Source: Breoghania corrubedonensis (GTDB lineage: Bacteria; Pseudomonadota; Alphaproteobacteria; Rhizobiales; Stappiaceae). From it: a stretch of 64,000 nt of DNA. A program made the translations under genes and the position numbers. The notes beneath the pieces were generated by a model. That model saw only the letters and a list, made by a program, of their open reading frames with translations, was not told where the DNA came from and ran no database searches. The stretch covers positions 1 through 64,000 of the forward strand of contig NZ_QAYG01000005.1 of the NCBI RefSeq assembly GCF_003053845.1. The letters run 5' to 3'. Positions 1 to 9,278 of this stretch are shown piece after piece; the first letter of the stretch is position 1, and each line of letters begins with the position of its first letter.

Positions 1-53
1 GGACGTGACCGGTTGCGCTAACCCCGCGATTAGATTACACACCTCGCCACTGG

Positions 54-129
54 GAGCCCGTAGCTCAGCTGGTAGAGCAACTGACTTTTAATCAGTAGGT
101 CCAGGGTTCGAGCCCCTGCGGGCTCACCA
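54..129 (+). tRNA. tRNA-Lys (anticodon TTT)
   Basis: A complete 76-nt cloverleaf with encoded CCA. The acceptor stem pairs GAGCCCG (54-60) with CGGGCTC (119-125), followed by discriminator A and CCA. The anticodon stem ACTGA/TCAGT (80-84/92-96) encloses the loop CTTTTAA with anticodon TTT at 87-89, reading AAA/AAG lysine codons. The T-arm holds the canonical GGTTCGA loop. It is a single gene with no partner tRNA in the window. Its 3' end borders a gene-free AT-rich stretch. Confidence 0.97.
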
Positions 130-910
130 AGTCTTTTCAATGGCTTGGGTGAGTTTTCACCCGGAAACACAATGCGCATTCCGTCCGGCATTCGCGGCCC
201 GATGAAGTCACGCATTGGCCGGGCGTTCCATTCCATCCCGCTTTCGTCTCGCCTTCGAATAATGCTGTCATCGTGTCGGTCGTGTTGTCGGCCATTGTTC
301 GTGCCGGAACTCGGATATGGGGCAGCGTGGACGTCCTGCACAGTGCCGCAGTTCTTGACCGGTTTGCCGTCATTCCTTTCTCGGGTCTTCCGGGGCATCA
401 CTGAAACGCACGGTGCGGCACGGTGACGCGCGCTGGTGGCGCGTGACAATTCCGTACATGGAAGCGGCGAGCTTGAATTGCCTGCTTCCCAGCTTGAATT
501 GAGTAAGAATGTCCAAAAGAGCCCATTTCTGCGAGCGCCTATATGTAATAAATCTACATGAGATAAATACTTATCCGGCAGAACAGGTGAGTTAATTGGA
601 GATTTGTTTGTATAATGGATTTGCCAAAAAATTCCGCAAAAGTTCGCTAAACGAACATTAGCTTCACTATACGGTAAGGTTGCCTAACTCATTTTACTTA
701 CACGTAGATTTCCGATCTGTCGGCCCGTTTGATGCCGAAGGCGCGTTGGCCTCGGCAAGTCTACGAGTTGCAATTCGTGGTCTTATGTGTCGCAATTTGC
801 ATTCGTGAGGGGTCATAGAGATAAAAATTCGCTCCGGACGAGATGTACCTCAACGGCAGGATGGGCTGGGGGTGCGTAGCGGAAGGTGCTCAGCAGGGCG
901 CACGTAGACA
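130..910. other. Gene-free, partly AT-rich intergenic stretch
   Basis: About 780 bases with no convincing gene. From roughly 490 to 720 the composition drops well below the GC level of the surroundings. A perfect TATAAT lies at 611-616 without a good -35 hexamer. A small dyad (GTTCG at 642-646, CGAAC at 652-656, 5-nt loop) lies downstream of it. Open frames near 140-430 have no family resemblance or ribosome-binding site. A tRNA gene followed by AT-rich non-coding DNA can mark an old integration site, but no attachment repeat or integrase is seen. Confidence 0.5.
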
Positions 911-1210
911 ATGAACATAAACGAGCCGGACCAAGGCGAAGCCGTGCAGTTCGAATTCGTCAAGGGGCACATTGCAGCGACCATGGCATTGGTAAATGGT
1001 CTTGTGCTTCAAAATGTGATCGATCGTGACGCTCTGGATGGTTATTTCACCAGTTTTCTTGGTCAGTTACCGCATACGCGAGACACGCTGGCCTTGCGCC
1101 TTATCATCGATCAGTGGCGCCAGGGGCTGTATACGGCAAAGCCGGAAGCCAACCGTCTGAATGCGCATCTGTTCGAAGTGATCGAAGGCGGACGCGGCGC
1201 TGCGGAATAA
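911..1210 (+). CDS. Small hypothetical protein, 99 aa
   Basis: I do not recognise this protein. It is soluble and mostly helical in appearance, with no signal peptide, membrane segment or cysteine pair. It has an acidic N-terminus and a hydrophobic central stretch around residues 22-36. The ATG at 911 has only a weak upstream purine stretch (AGGGCG). The gene stands alone after the AT-rich gap, and its early codons are less GC-rich than those of the neighbouring enzymes. Coding status rests on the uninterrupted frame, sensible amino-acid composition and lack of a better frame on either strand. Confidence 0.55.
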   Translation: MNINEPDQGEAVQFEFVKGHIAATMALVNGLVLQNVIDRDALDGYFTSFLGQLPHTRDTLALRLIIDQWRQGLYTAKPEANRLNAHLFEVIEGGRGAAE

Positions 1211-1354
1211 GGCGAACTGCTGAAAGTCCGGCTTGCCCGGCGGCTACCGAATCCGACTAAATTCCCGCGCCGGTGCGTACGCATCGGTCTGGTCCTGAGG
1301 TGTCCGGCGCGCGAGAGGCGCGGCGCTCGCCAAGGGGAAAATGCGGGAGCCGTC

Positions 1355-2188
1355 GTGTCCGAACCCCTTACCCTGATGGTCGCGCCCAATGGCGCGCGGC
1401 GTACCAAATCCGATCATCCGGCTATTCCCGTCACGATCGATGAGACGGCACGGGTGGTGGCCGCCTGCGCCGAGGCCGGCGCCAGCGCCGCGCATCTTCA
1501 CGTTCGCGATGCGGCCGGCCGGCATCTGTTGGATGCGGATGCCTATATTGCGCTGATCGATGCGGTTTCGCGCGAAGCGCCTGCCGATTTCATTTGCCAG
1601 GTCACCACGGAAGCGGTCGGTCGCTATGCACCTGCCGAGCAGATGGCCGTGGTGCGCGCGGTGCGCCCTGCCGCCGTCTCCGTTGCGGTCAAGGAACTTG
1701 CGCCGGGAGAACCAGACGAGGCGCAAGCGGCGGATTTCTATGCCTGGTGCCGGCGTGAGTCCGTTGCCGTACAACATATTGTCTACGATGCGGGCGAGCT
1801 GGACCGCCTGCTCGATCTGTCGCGTCGGGGCATCATTCCGGGCGACCGCTTGTCCGTGCTTTTTGTCCTTGGCCGCTACAGCTCCGGCCAGCAGAGCGAT
1901 GCGCACATGCTCCGCCCGTTTTTGCAGGGGCTCGATGGCGCCGCTGATTGTCCGGCGATCGACTGGATGCTCTGCGCATTCGGAAGTGGCGAGACGGCCT
2001 GTGCGGCCGCCGCCATGGCGTTTGGCGGCCATGCGCGTGTCGGCTTCGAAAATTCGTTGTGGGGGCCGGATGGCGAGATCGTCCGGGACAATGTCGCGAC
2101 AATCGCCCGTGCGCGACGGCTTGCTACCGATCTCGGCCGGAGCCCGACGCGGGGCGCACAGACACTCGCTGTGCTCGGCGCCGGATGA
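1355..2188 (+). CDS. BKACE-type beta-keto acid cleavage enzyme (DUF849)
   Basis: A 277-aa TIM-barrel protein of the BKACE/Kce family. These zinc enzymes cleave a beta-keto acid with acetyl-CoA to give acetoacetate plus a CoA ester. Family marks are the N-terminal APNGARRTKSDHPAIPVT stretch, the metal-binding HLHVRD motif (about residues 48-53) and the C-terminal GGHARVGFEN motif. Length is normal for the family. The start is GTG at 1355, with GGGAG five bases upstream. The true substrate cannot be read from sequence, since the family covers 3-keto-5-aminohexanoate, dehydrocarnitine and others. It has no pathway neighbours and converges on the bigR-like gene. Confidence 0.85.
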   Translation: MSEPLTLMVAPNGARRTKSDHPAIPVTIDETARVVAACAEAGASAAHLHVRDAAGRHLLDADAYIALIDAVSREAPADFICQVTTEAVGRYAPAEQMAVVRAVRPAAVSVAVKELAPGEPDEAQAADFYAWCRRESVAVQHIVYDAGELDRLLDLSRRGIIPGDRLSVLFVLGRYSSGQQSDAHMLRPFLQGLDGAADCPAIDWMLCAFGSGETACAAAAMAFGGHARVGFENSLWGPDGEIVRDNVATIARARRLATDLGRSPTRGAQTLAVLGAG

Positions 2189-2222
2189 CGGTCCGCTCGC
2201 CTGCGCACTGCAAAGGAAGGGC

Positions 2223-2555
2223 TCACGCCCCGCAGAACATGTCGTAGATCGTCGCGAGGATCCGGCGGACGTTTTCGTCGCCGAGGCTATAGTAGATCGT
2301 CTTCCCGTCCCGGCGCGTGGAGACGAGGTTCTCCGCCCGCAGTCTGGCCAGTTGCTGGGATACCGTCGGCTGGCGCAGCGAGAGCATGCTCTCCAGCTCT
2401 GTGACCGACTTTTCCCCCTCACTGAGAATGCACAGAATCAGAAGCCGATTTTCGTGGGCCAGCGCCTTCAGATAGTCGCTGGCCTGCTTGGCCTTGTCGT
2501 GCATCTGGTTCATGTCGAGCGAACCGACCGGTTCCTCTATGGCTGTTGCCGGCAC
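2223..2555 (-). CDS. ArsR-family repressor, BigR/SqrR-like persulfide sensor
   Basis: A 110-aa winged-helix ArsR protein. Helix-turn-helix residues lie at about 52-80 (SVTELESMLSL, QPTVSQQLARLR), followed by the wing (RRDGKTIYYSL). Two cysteines sit at residues 42 (LLILC) and 108 (IYDMFC). These are the positions used by BigR, and by SqrR one residue earlier, to sense reactive sulfur through a tetrasulfide or disulfide bridge. No ArsR metal box (ELCVCDL) is present. The start is GTG at 2555 behind a purine-rich stretch; ATG at 2513 is an alternative. It is divergent from ccdA, so that gene is a plausible target. The role is inferred from the cysteine pair and the family. Confidence 0.8.
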   Translation of the reverse strand: MPATAIEEPVGSLDMNQMHDKAKQASDYLKALAHENRLLILCILSEGEKSVTELESMLSLRQPTVSQQLARLRAENLVSTRRDGKTIYYSLGDENVRRILATIYDMFCGA

Positions 2556-2573
2556 TCTTCGTTTTCCTTTTTT

Positions 2574-2599
2574 CGCAAATTCCGCAAGTGCGGGTTGCG
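2574..2599. promoter_or_regulatory. Inverted repeat upstream of the ArsR gene (possible operator)
   Basis: CGCAA at 2574-2578 pairs with TTGCG at 2595-2599, and CCGCA at 2582-2586 with TGCGG at 2589-2593. The dyad lies 19 bases upstream of the repressor start codon. ArsR-family proteins commonly autoregulate from such a position, but the sequence does not match a known BigR or SqrR operator, so this is only a candidate. Confidence 0.3.
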
Positions 2600-2923
2600 C
2601 CCCTCAGGCGTCCATCTAAACCCACGGTTTCGAAAAATCGACCCCGGAGAACCGATTAGAGCCGCTTTTGCGGCGATTGCCGGGGGCAAGCGAGATGCCA
2701 ACGTACATTCGAACGCGTGTGTCGCGGGTCGGTATGAGCGCGCGGGTGGCATGCATAGGGTTATGCGTGGACATGAAGCCGCTCAAGCCAATATGAACGC
2801 CGGGGCTGGCTTTGGCGCATTCTGCGGGGTGTCATTGCCGCTCGCGTCGTCTACAACGCGTTGACGGTCGCCCGCGGGCGTTTGTCGCCCGGGACGGCGA
2901 GGGGAGCAGATGAGAGGAATCCG

Positions 2924-3670
2924 ATGCACGATGTAACGATACTGGGCGCGTTTTTTGCCGGGCTCCTGTCCTTCGTGTCACCTTGTGTGCTGCCGCTCGT
3001 GCCGCCCTATCTTGCCTTTCTCGCCGGTGTGTCGCTCGACCAGTTGACGGGCGAGGGGCAGGAAGCGGCCGCACGAGCCACCGACGGACGCAAGGTCATG
3101 ATGACAGCGTTCTCCTTTGTTCTCGGCTTTTCGACCGTCTTCGTCCTGCTGGGCGCGAGCGCGTCCTTCCTTGGCCAGTTCGTGGCCAGCAACATCCAGA
3201 TCCTCGGTTATGTCGGCGGTGTCCTCATCATCATCATGGGGCTGCACTTCCTGGGCGTTTTCCGTATCGGACTACTGTATCGCGAGGCCCGCGTTCACGT
3301 GGATCGAAAGCCCGCGGGACCGCTTGGCGCCTATGTGATCGGTCTCGCCTTCGCCTTTGGCTGGACGCCTTGCGTTGGTCCGATTCTGGCGACGATCCTG
3401 TTCGTCGCGGGCGCTGAGGATACGGTTGCCCGCGGTGCGCTGCTTCTGTCGGCCTATGCGTTGGGGATCGGGGTACCGTTCATGGTGGCGGCGGCCTTCG
3501 CCGGTCCGTTCATGCGCTTCATGGTCGGGTTCCGGCGCCATCTCGGAATTGTCGAAAAGGTGATGGGGCTCTTCCTGGTGGTCACCGGCGTCGCCTTCCT
3601 GACCGGGCAGATGGCGACTTTCTCGTTCTGGCTTCTGGAAACGTTTCCCGTATTGCAGAGCGTGGGCTGA
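2924..3670 (+). CDS. ccdA: CcdA/DsbD-type thiol-disulfide transmembrane protein
   Basis: A 248-aa polytopic inner-membrane protein with about six hydrophobic segments. It belongs to the CcdA/DsbD-beta family, which carries electrons from cytoplasmic thioredoxin to periplasmic thiols, for example for cytochrome c maturation. The conserved cysteine/proline motifs are present: SFVSPCVLPLVPPYL near the N-terminus and FGWTPCVGPILA in the second half. The start at 2924 is favoured because GAGAGG lies just upstream; a longer frame from 2861 adds 21 residues without membrane character. It is divergent from the BigR-like regulator and has no cytochrome maturation genes beside it. Confidence 0.88.
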   Translation: MHDVTILGAFFAGLLSFVSPCVLPLVPPYLAFLAGVSLDQLTGEGQEAAARATDGRKVMMTAFSFVLGFSTVFVLLGASASFLGQFVASNIQILGYVGGVLIIIMGLHFLGVFRIGLLYREARVHVDRKPAGPLGAYVIGLAFAFGWTPCVGPILATILFVAGAEDTVARGALLLSAYALGIGVPFMVAAAFAGPFMRFMVGFRRHLGIVEKVMGLFLVVTGVAFLTGQMATFSFWLLETFPVLQSVG

Positions 3671-3698
3671 GTCTGGTCTGGCCAATGTCGCCGTCGGC

Positions 3699-4595
3699 TC
3701 AGCGCGCGGGAAGTCTCTGACCGGCGAACAATGTCGGCTTGCACTCGATCAGCCGTTTTTCCAGCCGCGCACAGGCGGCTGCGGCGTCGGCCGCATTGTC
3801 GAACGGACCGGCGACGAGATGGGCGACCATCTTGTTGTTGGCGTCCTCGGCGATCGATGCCAGCGGCAGAAGGGAGCCGATGATTCGGGTTTCCGTCGCC
3901 TGCATGGCGTGCCATGCCGTGGCAACTTCTTCCAGCGAACCGTAGGCGCCGAGATCCACCGCGAATTTCGTGCGCGGTGCGCTTGCGGTCCCTCGGCTCT
4001 TTTTCGCCTTGCCGATGCTGCCCGTAATCATCGGGTCCACGGCCTGCTGTCGATTGTTCGTGGCGTAGCGCGCCGAGGTATCGTAACTCGTCGATGGTGT
4101 CGCGTAGCCGGAGGGCGGTTGTACCGATGGCGTCCTTCCACCCTCGATCTGCGCCAGCCTGTCGGACATGATGTCGTTCTGTCGTCTCAGCGCGTCGGCA
4201 GAGCGACGTAGCGCGATGATCTCGTGCCGCAATGTATCGATCTGCGCTTCGAACTGTCCGGGGCGAGGAGATTCGACAGGGCTGGGGGCGGAGAAAACGC
4301 CGAATTCGGTAGGGCGCTTGTTGGCGTTGCCGATCGAGGCGGTGGTTCTCACGTCTCCCGCGCTCGGCAGGACCAGAGCCGCATAGCGCGCTCCGAACGG
4401 ATCGGGCGCGCGGTTCTGATAGGCGCTGACGGCAACCAGAAGGGACATGGTAGCCGCAAAACCCCAGCCGAGCAGCACGACGCCCGTACGCATGCGGGCG
4501 CCGCCCTTCAAGATCTCCTGCAGGATGGGCGGTTTCTTCAGCACAAATCTATTCCGCTCGCGAGGACCGAATCTCCGGCACGCAACAGTTTCCAT
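3699..4595 (-). CDS. Membrane-anchored SPOR-domain protein
   Basis: A 298-aa bitopic protein. A cytoplasmic N-terminus is followed by one transmembrane segment (about residues 37-57, VVLLGWGFAATMSLLVAVSAY), a probable coiled coil (about 118-155, alternating LRR/ALR heptads), a low-complexity Ser/Thr/Tyr linker and a C-terminal SPOR-like domain (about 210-290). SPOR domains bind denuded septal peptidoglycan, so a division or cell-wall role is likely. The start is uncertain: ATG 4595 lacks a good ribosome site, and GTG 4544 or ATG 4493 are possible. It is convergent with ccdA and divergent from glmU. Confidence 0.7.
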   Translation of the reverse strand: METVACRRFGPRERNRFVLKKPPILQEILKGGARMRTGVVLLGWGFAATMSLLVAVSAYQNRAPDPFGARYAALVLPSAGDVRTTASIGNANKRPTEFGVFSAPSPVESPRPGQFEAQIDTLRHEIIALRRSADALRRQNDIMSDRLAQIEGGRTPSVQPPSGYATPSTSYDTSARYATNNRQQAVDPMITGSIGKAKKSRGTASAPRTKFAVDLGAYGSLEEVATAWHAMQATETRIIGSLLPLASIAEDANNKMVAHLVAGPFDNAADAAAACARLEKRLIECKPTLFAGQRLPAR

Positions 4596-4746
4596 CTAAG
4601 AAGGTTTCATTAACGCTAACAAGCCGGGAAGACACTGTAGACACAAGAGGTCGGGCGGCGGCTCGACTATTTCCCTTGTGTGGGCAATCTGCTACGTCGT
4701 CGCGCGACGGTCGCATGCTGCGGCCGGGTAGCTTTTCGAGGGACAG

Positions 4747-6105
4747 ATGACCGATCGATCCTGCCTCGCCATCATCCTTGCCGCGGGTCTTGGCACACGC
4801 ATGAAATCCGCCATGCCGAAAGTCATGCATGCCATTGGCGGCCACCCGATGCTCGGTCATGTGCTGGAGACCGCGACGCGGGCCGGTTCCGACCGGATCG
4901 CCGTGGTGATTGGTCCGGATATGTCCCCGGTGGAGAGCCTTGTCGCCGCAACTGCATCGTCCGCCGTGTGCTTCGTGCAGCATGAGCGCAAAGGTACCGC
5001 GCATGCCGTGCTGGCCGCTCGCCCGGCGCTCGAAGCTCCCGTCGATGACGTGATCGTTCTTTACGGCGATACCCCGCTGATCACGGCGGAAGCGGTAGAA
5101 ACCGTCCGCAGAGCGCTGGCGCGTGGCGCCGATATCGCGGTCCTTGGTTTCGAAGCTGCCGATCCGAGCGGCTACGGTCGGTTGCTGGTCGAGGGAGGGC
5201 GCCTTGTTGCGATCCGCGAGGAAAAGGACGCAACGGATTCAGAACGCGAGGTCTCCTTCTGCAACTCGGGCATCATGGGCTTTCGAGGCGCTCTCTTGCC
5301 GGAACTGCTCGACGCGATCGGTTCGGACAATGCGAAGGGCGAGTTCTACCTTACCGATGCTGTCGAAATAGCCACGGGGCGTGGCCTGACCGTCGTTGCC
5401 GAGACCGGTCCCGTCGAGGATGTTCTGGGTGTCAATAACCGTGTTCAACTGGCTGAATGCGAAGAGATATTTCAAGCTCGCATGCGGCGTTCGGCGATGC
5501 TGTCTGGTGTGACGCTCGTGGCTCCCGAAACCGTCTTTTTCTCGTATGACACGAAGCTGGGGGCCGATGTGGTTGTCGAGCCCAATGTCGTCTTCGGGCC
5601 GGGCGTGTCGGTTTCCTCCGGAGCGGTCATTCATGCGTTCTCGCATCTGGAAGGTGCGTTCGTCGACGAGGGGGCGAGCATCGGTCCGTATGCGCGGCTG
5701 AGACCTGGCGCCGAAATCGGGCAAGGTGCGAAAATCGGGAACTTCGTGGAGGTGAAGAAGGCGAGTGTCGAGGCCGGCGCCAAGGTCAATCACCTCAGCT
5801 ATATCGGCGATGCGCGGGTGGGGGCGAAGGCCAACATCGGCGCGGGAACGATCACCTGCAATTACGATGGATACAACAAGTTCTTCACCGATATCGGCGC
5901 TGGTGCCTTCATCGGTTCCAACACGGCGCTGGTTGCTCCGGTTTCGATCGGTGACGGCGCGCTGGTGGCTGCGGGAAGCGTCATCGTGAAGGACGTGCCG
6001 GATGATGCGCTGGCGGTGGCGCGCGGCCAGCAAGTGGTGAAGGAAGGTCGCGCCGTCTCCATCCGCGCAATCAAGGAGAGAATGAGCGCGGAACGGAAAA
6101 AGTGA
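4747..6105 (+). CDS. glmU: Bifunctional GlmU: UDP-GlcNAc pyrophosphorylase / GlcN-1-P acetyltransferase
   Basis: A 452-aa cytoplasmic enzyme making UDP-N-acetylglucosamine for peptidoglycan and lipopolysaccharide. The N-terminal uridylyltransferase domain begins with the signature [18 protein letters not shown]. The C-terminal half (from about residue 265) is a left-handed beta-helix of hexapeptide repeats with the acetyltransferase motifs ([34 protein letters not shown]). Length is normal. The start ATG follows GAGGGAC. It precedes glmS in the same direction, separated by a sulfotransferase-like gene. Confidence 0.97.
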   Translation: MTDRSCLAIILAAGLGTRMKSAMPKVMHAIGGHPMLGHVLETATRAGSDRIAVVIGPDMSPVESLVAATASSAVCFVQHERKGTAHAVLAARPALEAPVDDVIVLYGDTPLITAEAVETVRRALARGADIAVLGFEAADPSGYGRLLVEGGRLVAIREEKDATDSEREVSFCNSGIMGFRGALLPELLDAIGSDNAKGEFYLTDAVEIATGRGLTVVAETGPVEDVLGVNNRVQLAECEEIFQARMRRSAMLSGVTLVAPETVFFSYDTKLGADVVVEPNVVFGPGVSVSSGAVIHAFSHLEGAFVDEGASIGPYARLRPGAEIGQGAKIGNFVEVKKASVEAGAKVNHLSYIGDARVGAKANIGAGTITCNYDGYNKFFTDIGAGAFIGSNTALVAPVSIGDGALVAAGSVIVKDVPDDALAVARGQQVVKEGRAVSIRAIKERMSAERKK

Positions 6106-6331
6106 CGGGGAACGACGCACGGCGAGCCCGGTAAAGGGGCGCGGCGACAGGAGCTGCGGATTGTTGTGATCTGGCGTTCATTGGCTTTCGAAAGCCTGCG
6201 CAAGCAGCCTGAGCAGCCCATTCGTCAGGGTGAGTGCGTTCTTGACGAGACTTGTGGTATGAGGCACTCGCGATTTCTGGAAACGCGACGGTCTTTTGCG
6301 CCGGCGATACCCATATGGGCAGAGGTTAAGT

Positions 6332-7273
6332 TTGACTGCGTTGAAACTGCATGTCGGCTACGCCAAGACCGGAACGAGCGCAATGCAACGCGCTCTGATG
6401 GCCGAGGCGGATGAATTGGCAAAGCGGGGCATCTACGTGCCCGCGGCGACGGGGATCCGTCACCGTCATCTCCAGCTTTTCGACGCCCACAGCCAGGCCC
6501 CGGGACTGACGCGGATATTCGACGGTGTTGAGCGCCATGAGCGACTGCCTCTCGCGACGCGGTGGGTCGAGGAGGTGGCCGAGGCCGCCCAAAACTTCGG
6601 CACGGTGATCATGACCGAGGAGACGCTGGTGCGTCTCTTGCCGGAAGAGGTCGAAACCATGGCGTGCCATCTCAAGGCGGCCTTCGATCCGGTTGATGTC
6701 TTTGTTTGTTTCCGGCCGCACGAAGACCTCGTGCGCTCCAACTACCGCCAGCTGATCACCGCTACCTACCGCGACATCAAGTTCAAGCGCTACGCGGCGC
6801 AATGGATGGGCAGCGACCTGAGCCGCTATTGCGACGTTCTGGATACCTACCTGCGGGCTTTTGGCGAGACGCGGGTTCATGGGTATTTCTACCGCTTCTC
6901 GAAAGGTTCTTCGTCCAACACGGATATCCTGGGTGCAATGGGTGCCGGCAGTGCAGCCGAAATCGCGACGTCGACGGTCGACAACCGATCGCGCCCGGCG
7001 GAGGTCGTGGAACTGAAGCGCCGGCTCAATCCGCAGATAGAAGGGATGATCCAGGAACTGGGAGGGCACGACGTCCCGCGGTTCCATTCGATTCTCAGTG
7101 ACGCGCTGAGCGAACTGGCCGCTCTGGCGGACTTCAATCCGGTCGATGAAACCGAGCTTCAGGGGGCGTTGCCGCGCCGCGCGGCGCGTCGATGTTCTCT
7201 TGACTGGGAGCAGCTGTGCTCGCAGCGCTATGCCCACGTCTTTGCGCGCGCGGCGGCGGTAGCGGCGGAATAG
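6332..7273 (+). CDS. Sulfotransferase-like P-loop protein
   Basis: About 313 aa. The N-terminal KLHVGYAKTGTSAMQRAL resembles the PAPS 5'-phosphosulfate-binding loop of the sulfotransferase fold (H-x-G-x-x-K-T-G-T), followed by a LAKRGIYVP strand typical of bacterial carbohydrate-type members. FVCFRPHEDLVRSNYRQ fits the 3'-phosphate-binding region (R and S). The preferred start is TTG at 6332, with CAGAGG six bases upstream; a longer frame from TTG 6296 has no ribosome site. No signal peptide is seen. It lies between glmU and glmS, so an amino-sugar or envelope-glycan acceptor is imaginable, but the substrate is unknown. Confidence 0.7.
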   Translation: MTALKLHVGYAKTGTSAMQRALMAEADELAKRGIYVPAATGIRHRHLQLFDAHSQAPGLTRIFDGVERHERLPLATRWVEEVAEAAQNFGTVIMTEETLVRLLPEEVETMACHLKAAFDPVDVFVCFRPHEDLVRSNYRQLITATYRDIKFKRYAAQWMGSDLSRYCDVLDTYLRAFGETRVHGYFYRFSKGSSSNTDILGAMGAGSAAEIATSTVDNRSRPAEVVELKRRLNPQIEGMIQELGGHDVPRFHSILSDALSELAALADFNPVDETELQGALPRRAARRCSLDWEQLCSQRYAHVFARAAAVAAE

Positions 7274-7451
7274 TGCAACGGAAAACGCGCACACCCGGAA
7301 TGTGCCGTTGGCGGGCTTCATCCGGGTGGTTTGGAGCCTCTTTCTGTCAATTCAACTTTCAGGCTTGTCTGAAATAGCATTTGATTTCTATTGCAGTGCG
7401 CTCATCCGCTACACGGATGGCCGGGTGGGCGTTGACGCGTGAGGATGGTCT

Positions 7452-9278
7452 ATGTGTGGCATTATCGGAATTCTGGGGCGTGAGCCGGTGGCTCCGCTGC
7501 TGGTCGATGGACTGAAGCGCCTCGAATACCGTGGCTATGATTCTGCCGGCGTGGCCACGCTGGAGGAGGGCGTCCTCACCCGTCGTCGAGCGGAAGGTAA
7601 GCTGCGTAACCTGGAAGGACGGCTTGAAGCAGAGCCGCTTGCCGGCCATTCCGGCATCGGCCACACGCGCTGGGCGACGCATGGCGCGCCAACCGAGGCC
7701 AATGCGCACCCCCATATCGGGCCGGGCGTCGCTGTCGTCCACAACGGCATCATCGAGAATTTTCGCGAATTGCGTGCCGAATTGACCGGCGAGGGCGTCA
7801 CCTTCGCGACCGACACCGACACCGAGGTCGTCTGTCAGATGATCGGCGCCTATCTCGGCAAGGGGGGCACGCCCACCGATGCCGTGGTCAAGACGCTCGC
7901 ACGGCTGGAGGGCGCGTTCGCGCTTGCGATCCTGTTCGACGGCGAGGATGACCTGCTGATCGGCGCGAGGCGCGGCAGTCCGCTCGCCGTCGGATACGGC
8001 GAAGGCGAAATGTACCTCGGTTCCGACGCCATCGCGCTGGCCCCCTTTACCAGTCGTATCGCCTACCTGGATGACGGCGACTGGGTGGTGCTGACGCGCG
8101 AAGGTGCGACGATCCGCGACGAGGCGGGCATGGTGGCCGAGCGCGCGATCCAGACTTCGTCCGCGTCCGCCGCCATGGTCGACAAGGGCAACTACCGCCA
8201 CTTCATGGCGAAGGAGATTCACGAACAGCCGGACGTCGTGGCGCGCACGCTCGCCCATTATCTCGATCTCAACGCCATGACGACGAAAGTGCCCGAAGGG
8301 CTGCCCTTCGACTTCGCCAATCTGCAGCGCGTTGTCATAACCGCCTGCGGGACGGCGTTTTATGCTGGGCTGGTCGCCAAGTACTGGTTCGAGCGGCTTG
8401 CCCGCCTGCCGGTCGACATCGATGTCGCCTCGGAGTTTCGCTATCGCGAGACGCCACTCGATCCTGGCGGGCTGGCGCTCTTCATCTCGCAATCCGGCGA
8501 GACGGCCGACACACTCGCTTCGCTTCGGTATTGCAAGGCGGAGAAGCAGCATATCGGCGCGGTGGTCAATGTGAAGGAATCGACCATTGCGCGCGAATCC
8601 GACGTGATATTCCCGACGATCGCGGGTCCGGAAATCGGCGTTGCCTCGACCAAGGCGTTCACCTGCCAGCTCTCGGTGCTGGCCAGCATGGCGGTGATGG
8701 CTGGTCGGCAGCGCGGCGTCCTTTCCGCCGACGACGAGGGCCGTCTCGTGCGCGCGCTCACCGAAACGCCGCGCTACATGGTGGACGCGCTGAAGCTCGA
8801 ACCGCAAATCGAGCGGCTGGCCCGTAATCTCGCCAAGGCGAGCGACATCCTCTATCTCGGTCGCGGCTCTTCCTATCCGCTGGCGATGGAAGGCGCGCTG
8901 AAACTCAAGGAAATCTCCTACATCCACGCGGAAGGCTACGCGGCGGGCGAGCTCAAGCACGGACCGATCGCCCTGATCGACGAGACCATGCCCGTCATTG
9001 TCATCGCGCCCTACGACAAGGTCTTCGAGAAGACCGCCTCGAACATGCAGGAAGTGGCGGCGCGCGGCGGGCGCATCATCCTGATCACCGATCAGAAAGG
9101 GGCGGCAGCGGCGGGAGTGGAGACGATGGAAACCCTCGTCATGCCGGACGTTCCCGCCACCATCGCCCCGATGGTCTATTCGATCCCGATCCAGTTGCTC
9201 GCCTATCACACGGCCGTCTTCATGGGTACGGATGTCGATCAGCCACGCAATCTGGCGAAGTCCGTCACCGTGGAATAG
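7452..9278 (+). CDS. glmS: Glutamine--fructose-6-phosphate aminotransferase (isomerizing)
   Basis: A 608-aa enzyme converting fructose-6-phosphate and glutamine to glucosamine-6-phosphate, the first committed step of UDP-GlcNAc synthesis. The mature N-terminal nucleophile Cys2 starts the glutaminase domain (CGIIGILG, later RLEYRGYDSAG). Two SIS isomerase domains follow (about 285-425 and 455-600), with SQSGETADT and STKAFTCQL. The C-terminus ends in the usual KSVTVE. The gap upstream (7274-7451) shows no clear ribozyme or riboswitch. Confidence 0.98.
   Translation: MCGIIGILGREPVAPLLVDGLKRLEYRGYDSAGVATLEEGVLTRRRAEGKLRNLEGRLEAEPLAGHSGIGHTRWATHGAPTEANAHPHIGPGVAVVHNGIIENFRELRAELTGEGVTFATDTDTEVVCQMIGAYLGKGGTPTDAVVKTLARLEGAFALAILFDGEDDLLIGARRGSPLAVGYGEGEMYLGSDAIALAPFTSRIAYLDDGDWVVLTREGATIRDEAGMVAERAIQTSSASAAMVDKGNYRHFMAKEIHEQPDVVARTLAHYLDLNAMTTKVPEGLPFDFANLQRVVITACGTAFYAGLVAKYWFERLARLPVDIDVASEFRYRETPLDPGGLALFISQSGETADTLASLRYCKAEKQHIGAVVNVKESTIARESDVIFPTIAGPEIGVASTKAFTCQLSVLASMAVMAGRQRGVLSADDEGRLVRALTETPRYMVDALKLEPQIERLARNLAKASDILYLGRGSSYPLAMEGALKLKEISYIHAEGYAAGELKHGPIALIDETMPVIVIAPYDKVFEKTASNMQEVAARGGRIILITDQKGAAAAGVETMETLVMPDVPATIAPMVYSIPIQLLAYHTAVFMGTDVDQPRNLAKSVTVE

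Noticed and set aside
145-426. Plus-strand 93-codon ORF just after the tRNA
   Set aside because: No ribosome site, no recognisable features, arginine/serine-rich composition of a random GC-rich frame; other frames are equally open.
30-449. 139-codon minus-strand ORF ending in a leucine-rich stretch
   Set aside because: Its C-terminal half is the antisense translation of tRNA-Lys, a common false gene.
611-616. Perfect TATAAT hexamer in the AT-rich stretch as a promoter
   Set aside because: No -35 element at suitable spacing and the nearest gene start is about 295 bases away; not listed as a promoter.
1244-2422. 392-codon minus-strand ORF opposite the BKACE gene
   Set aside because: Overlaps both BKACE and the ArsR gene in a wrong frame; arginine-rich and featureless.
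7274-7451. glmS ribozyme-type regulator upstream of glmS
   Set aside because: The gap shows none of the ribozyme core features, which are known from Gram-positive bacteria.
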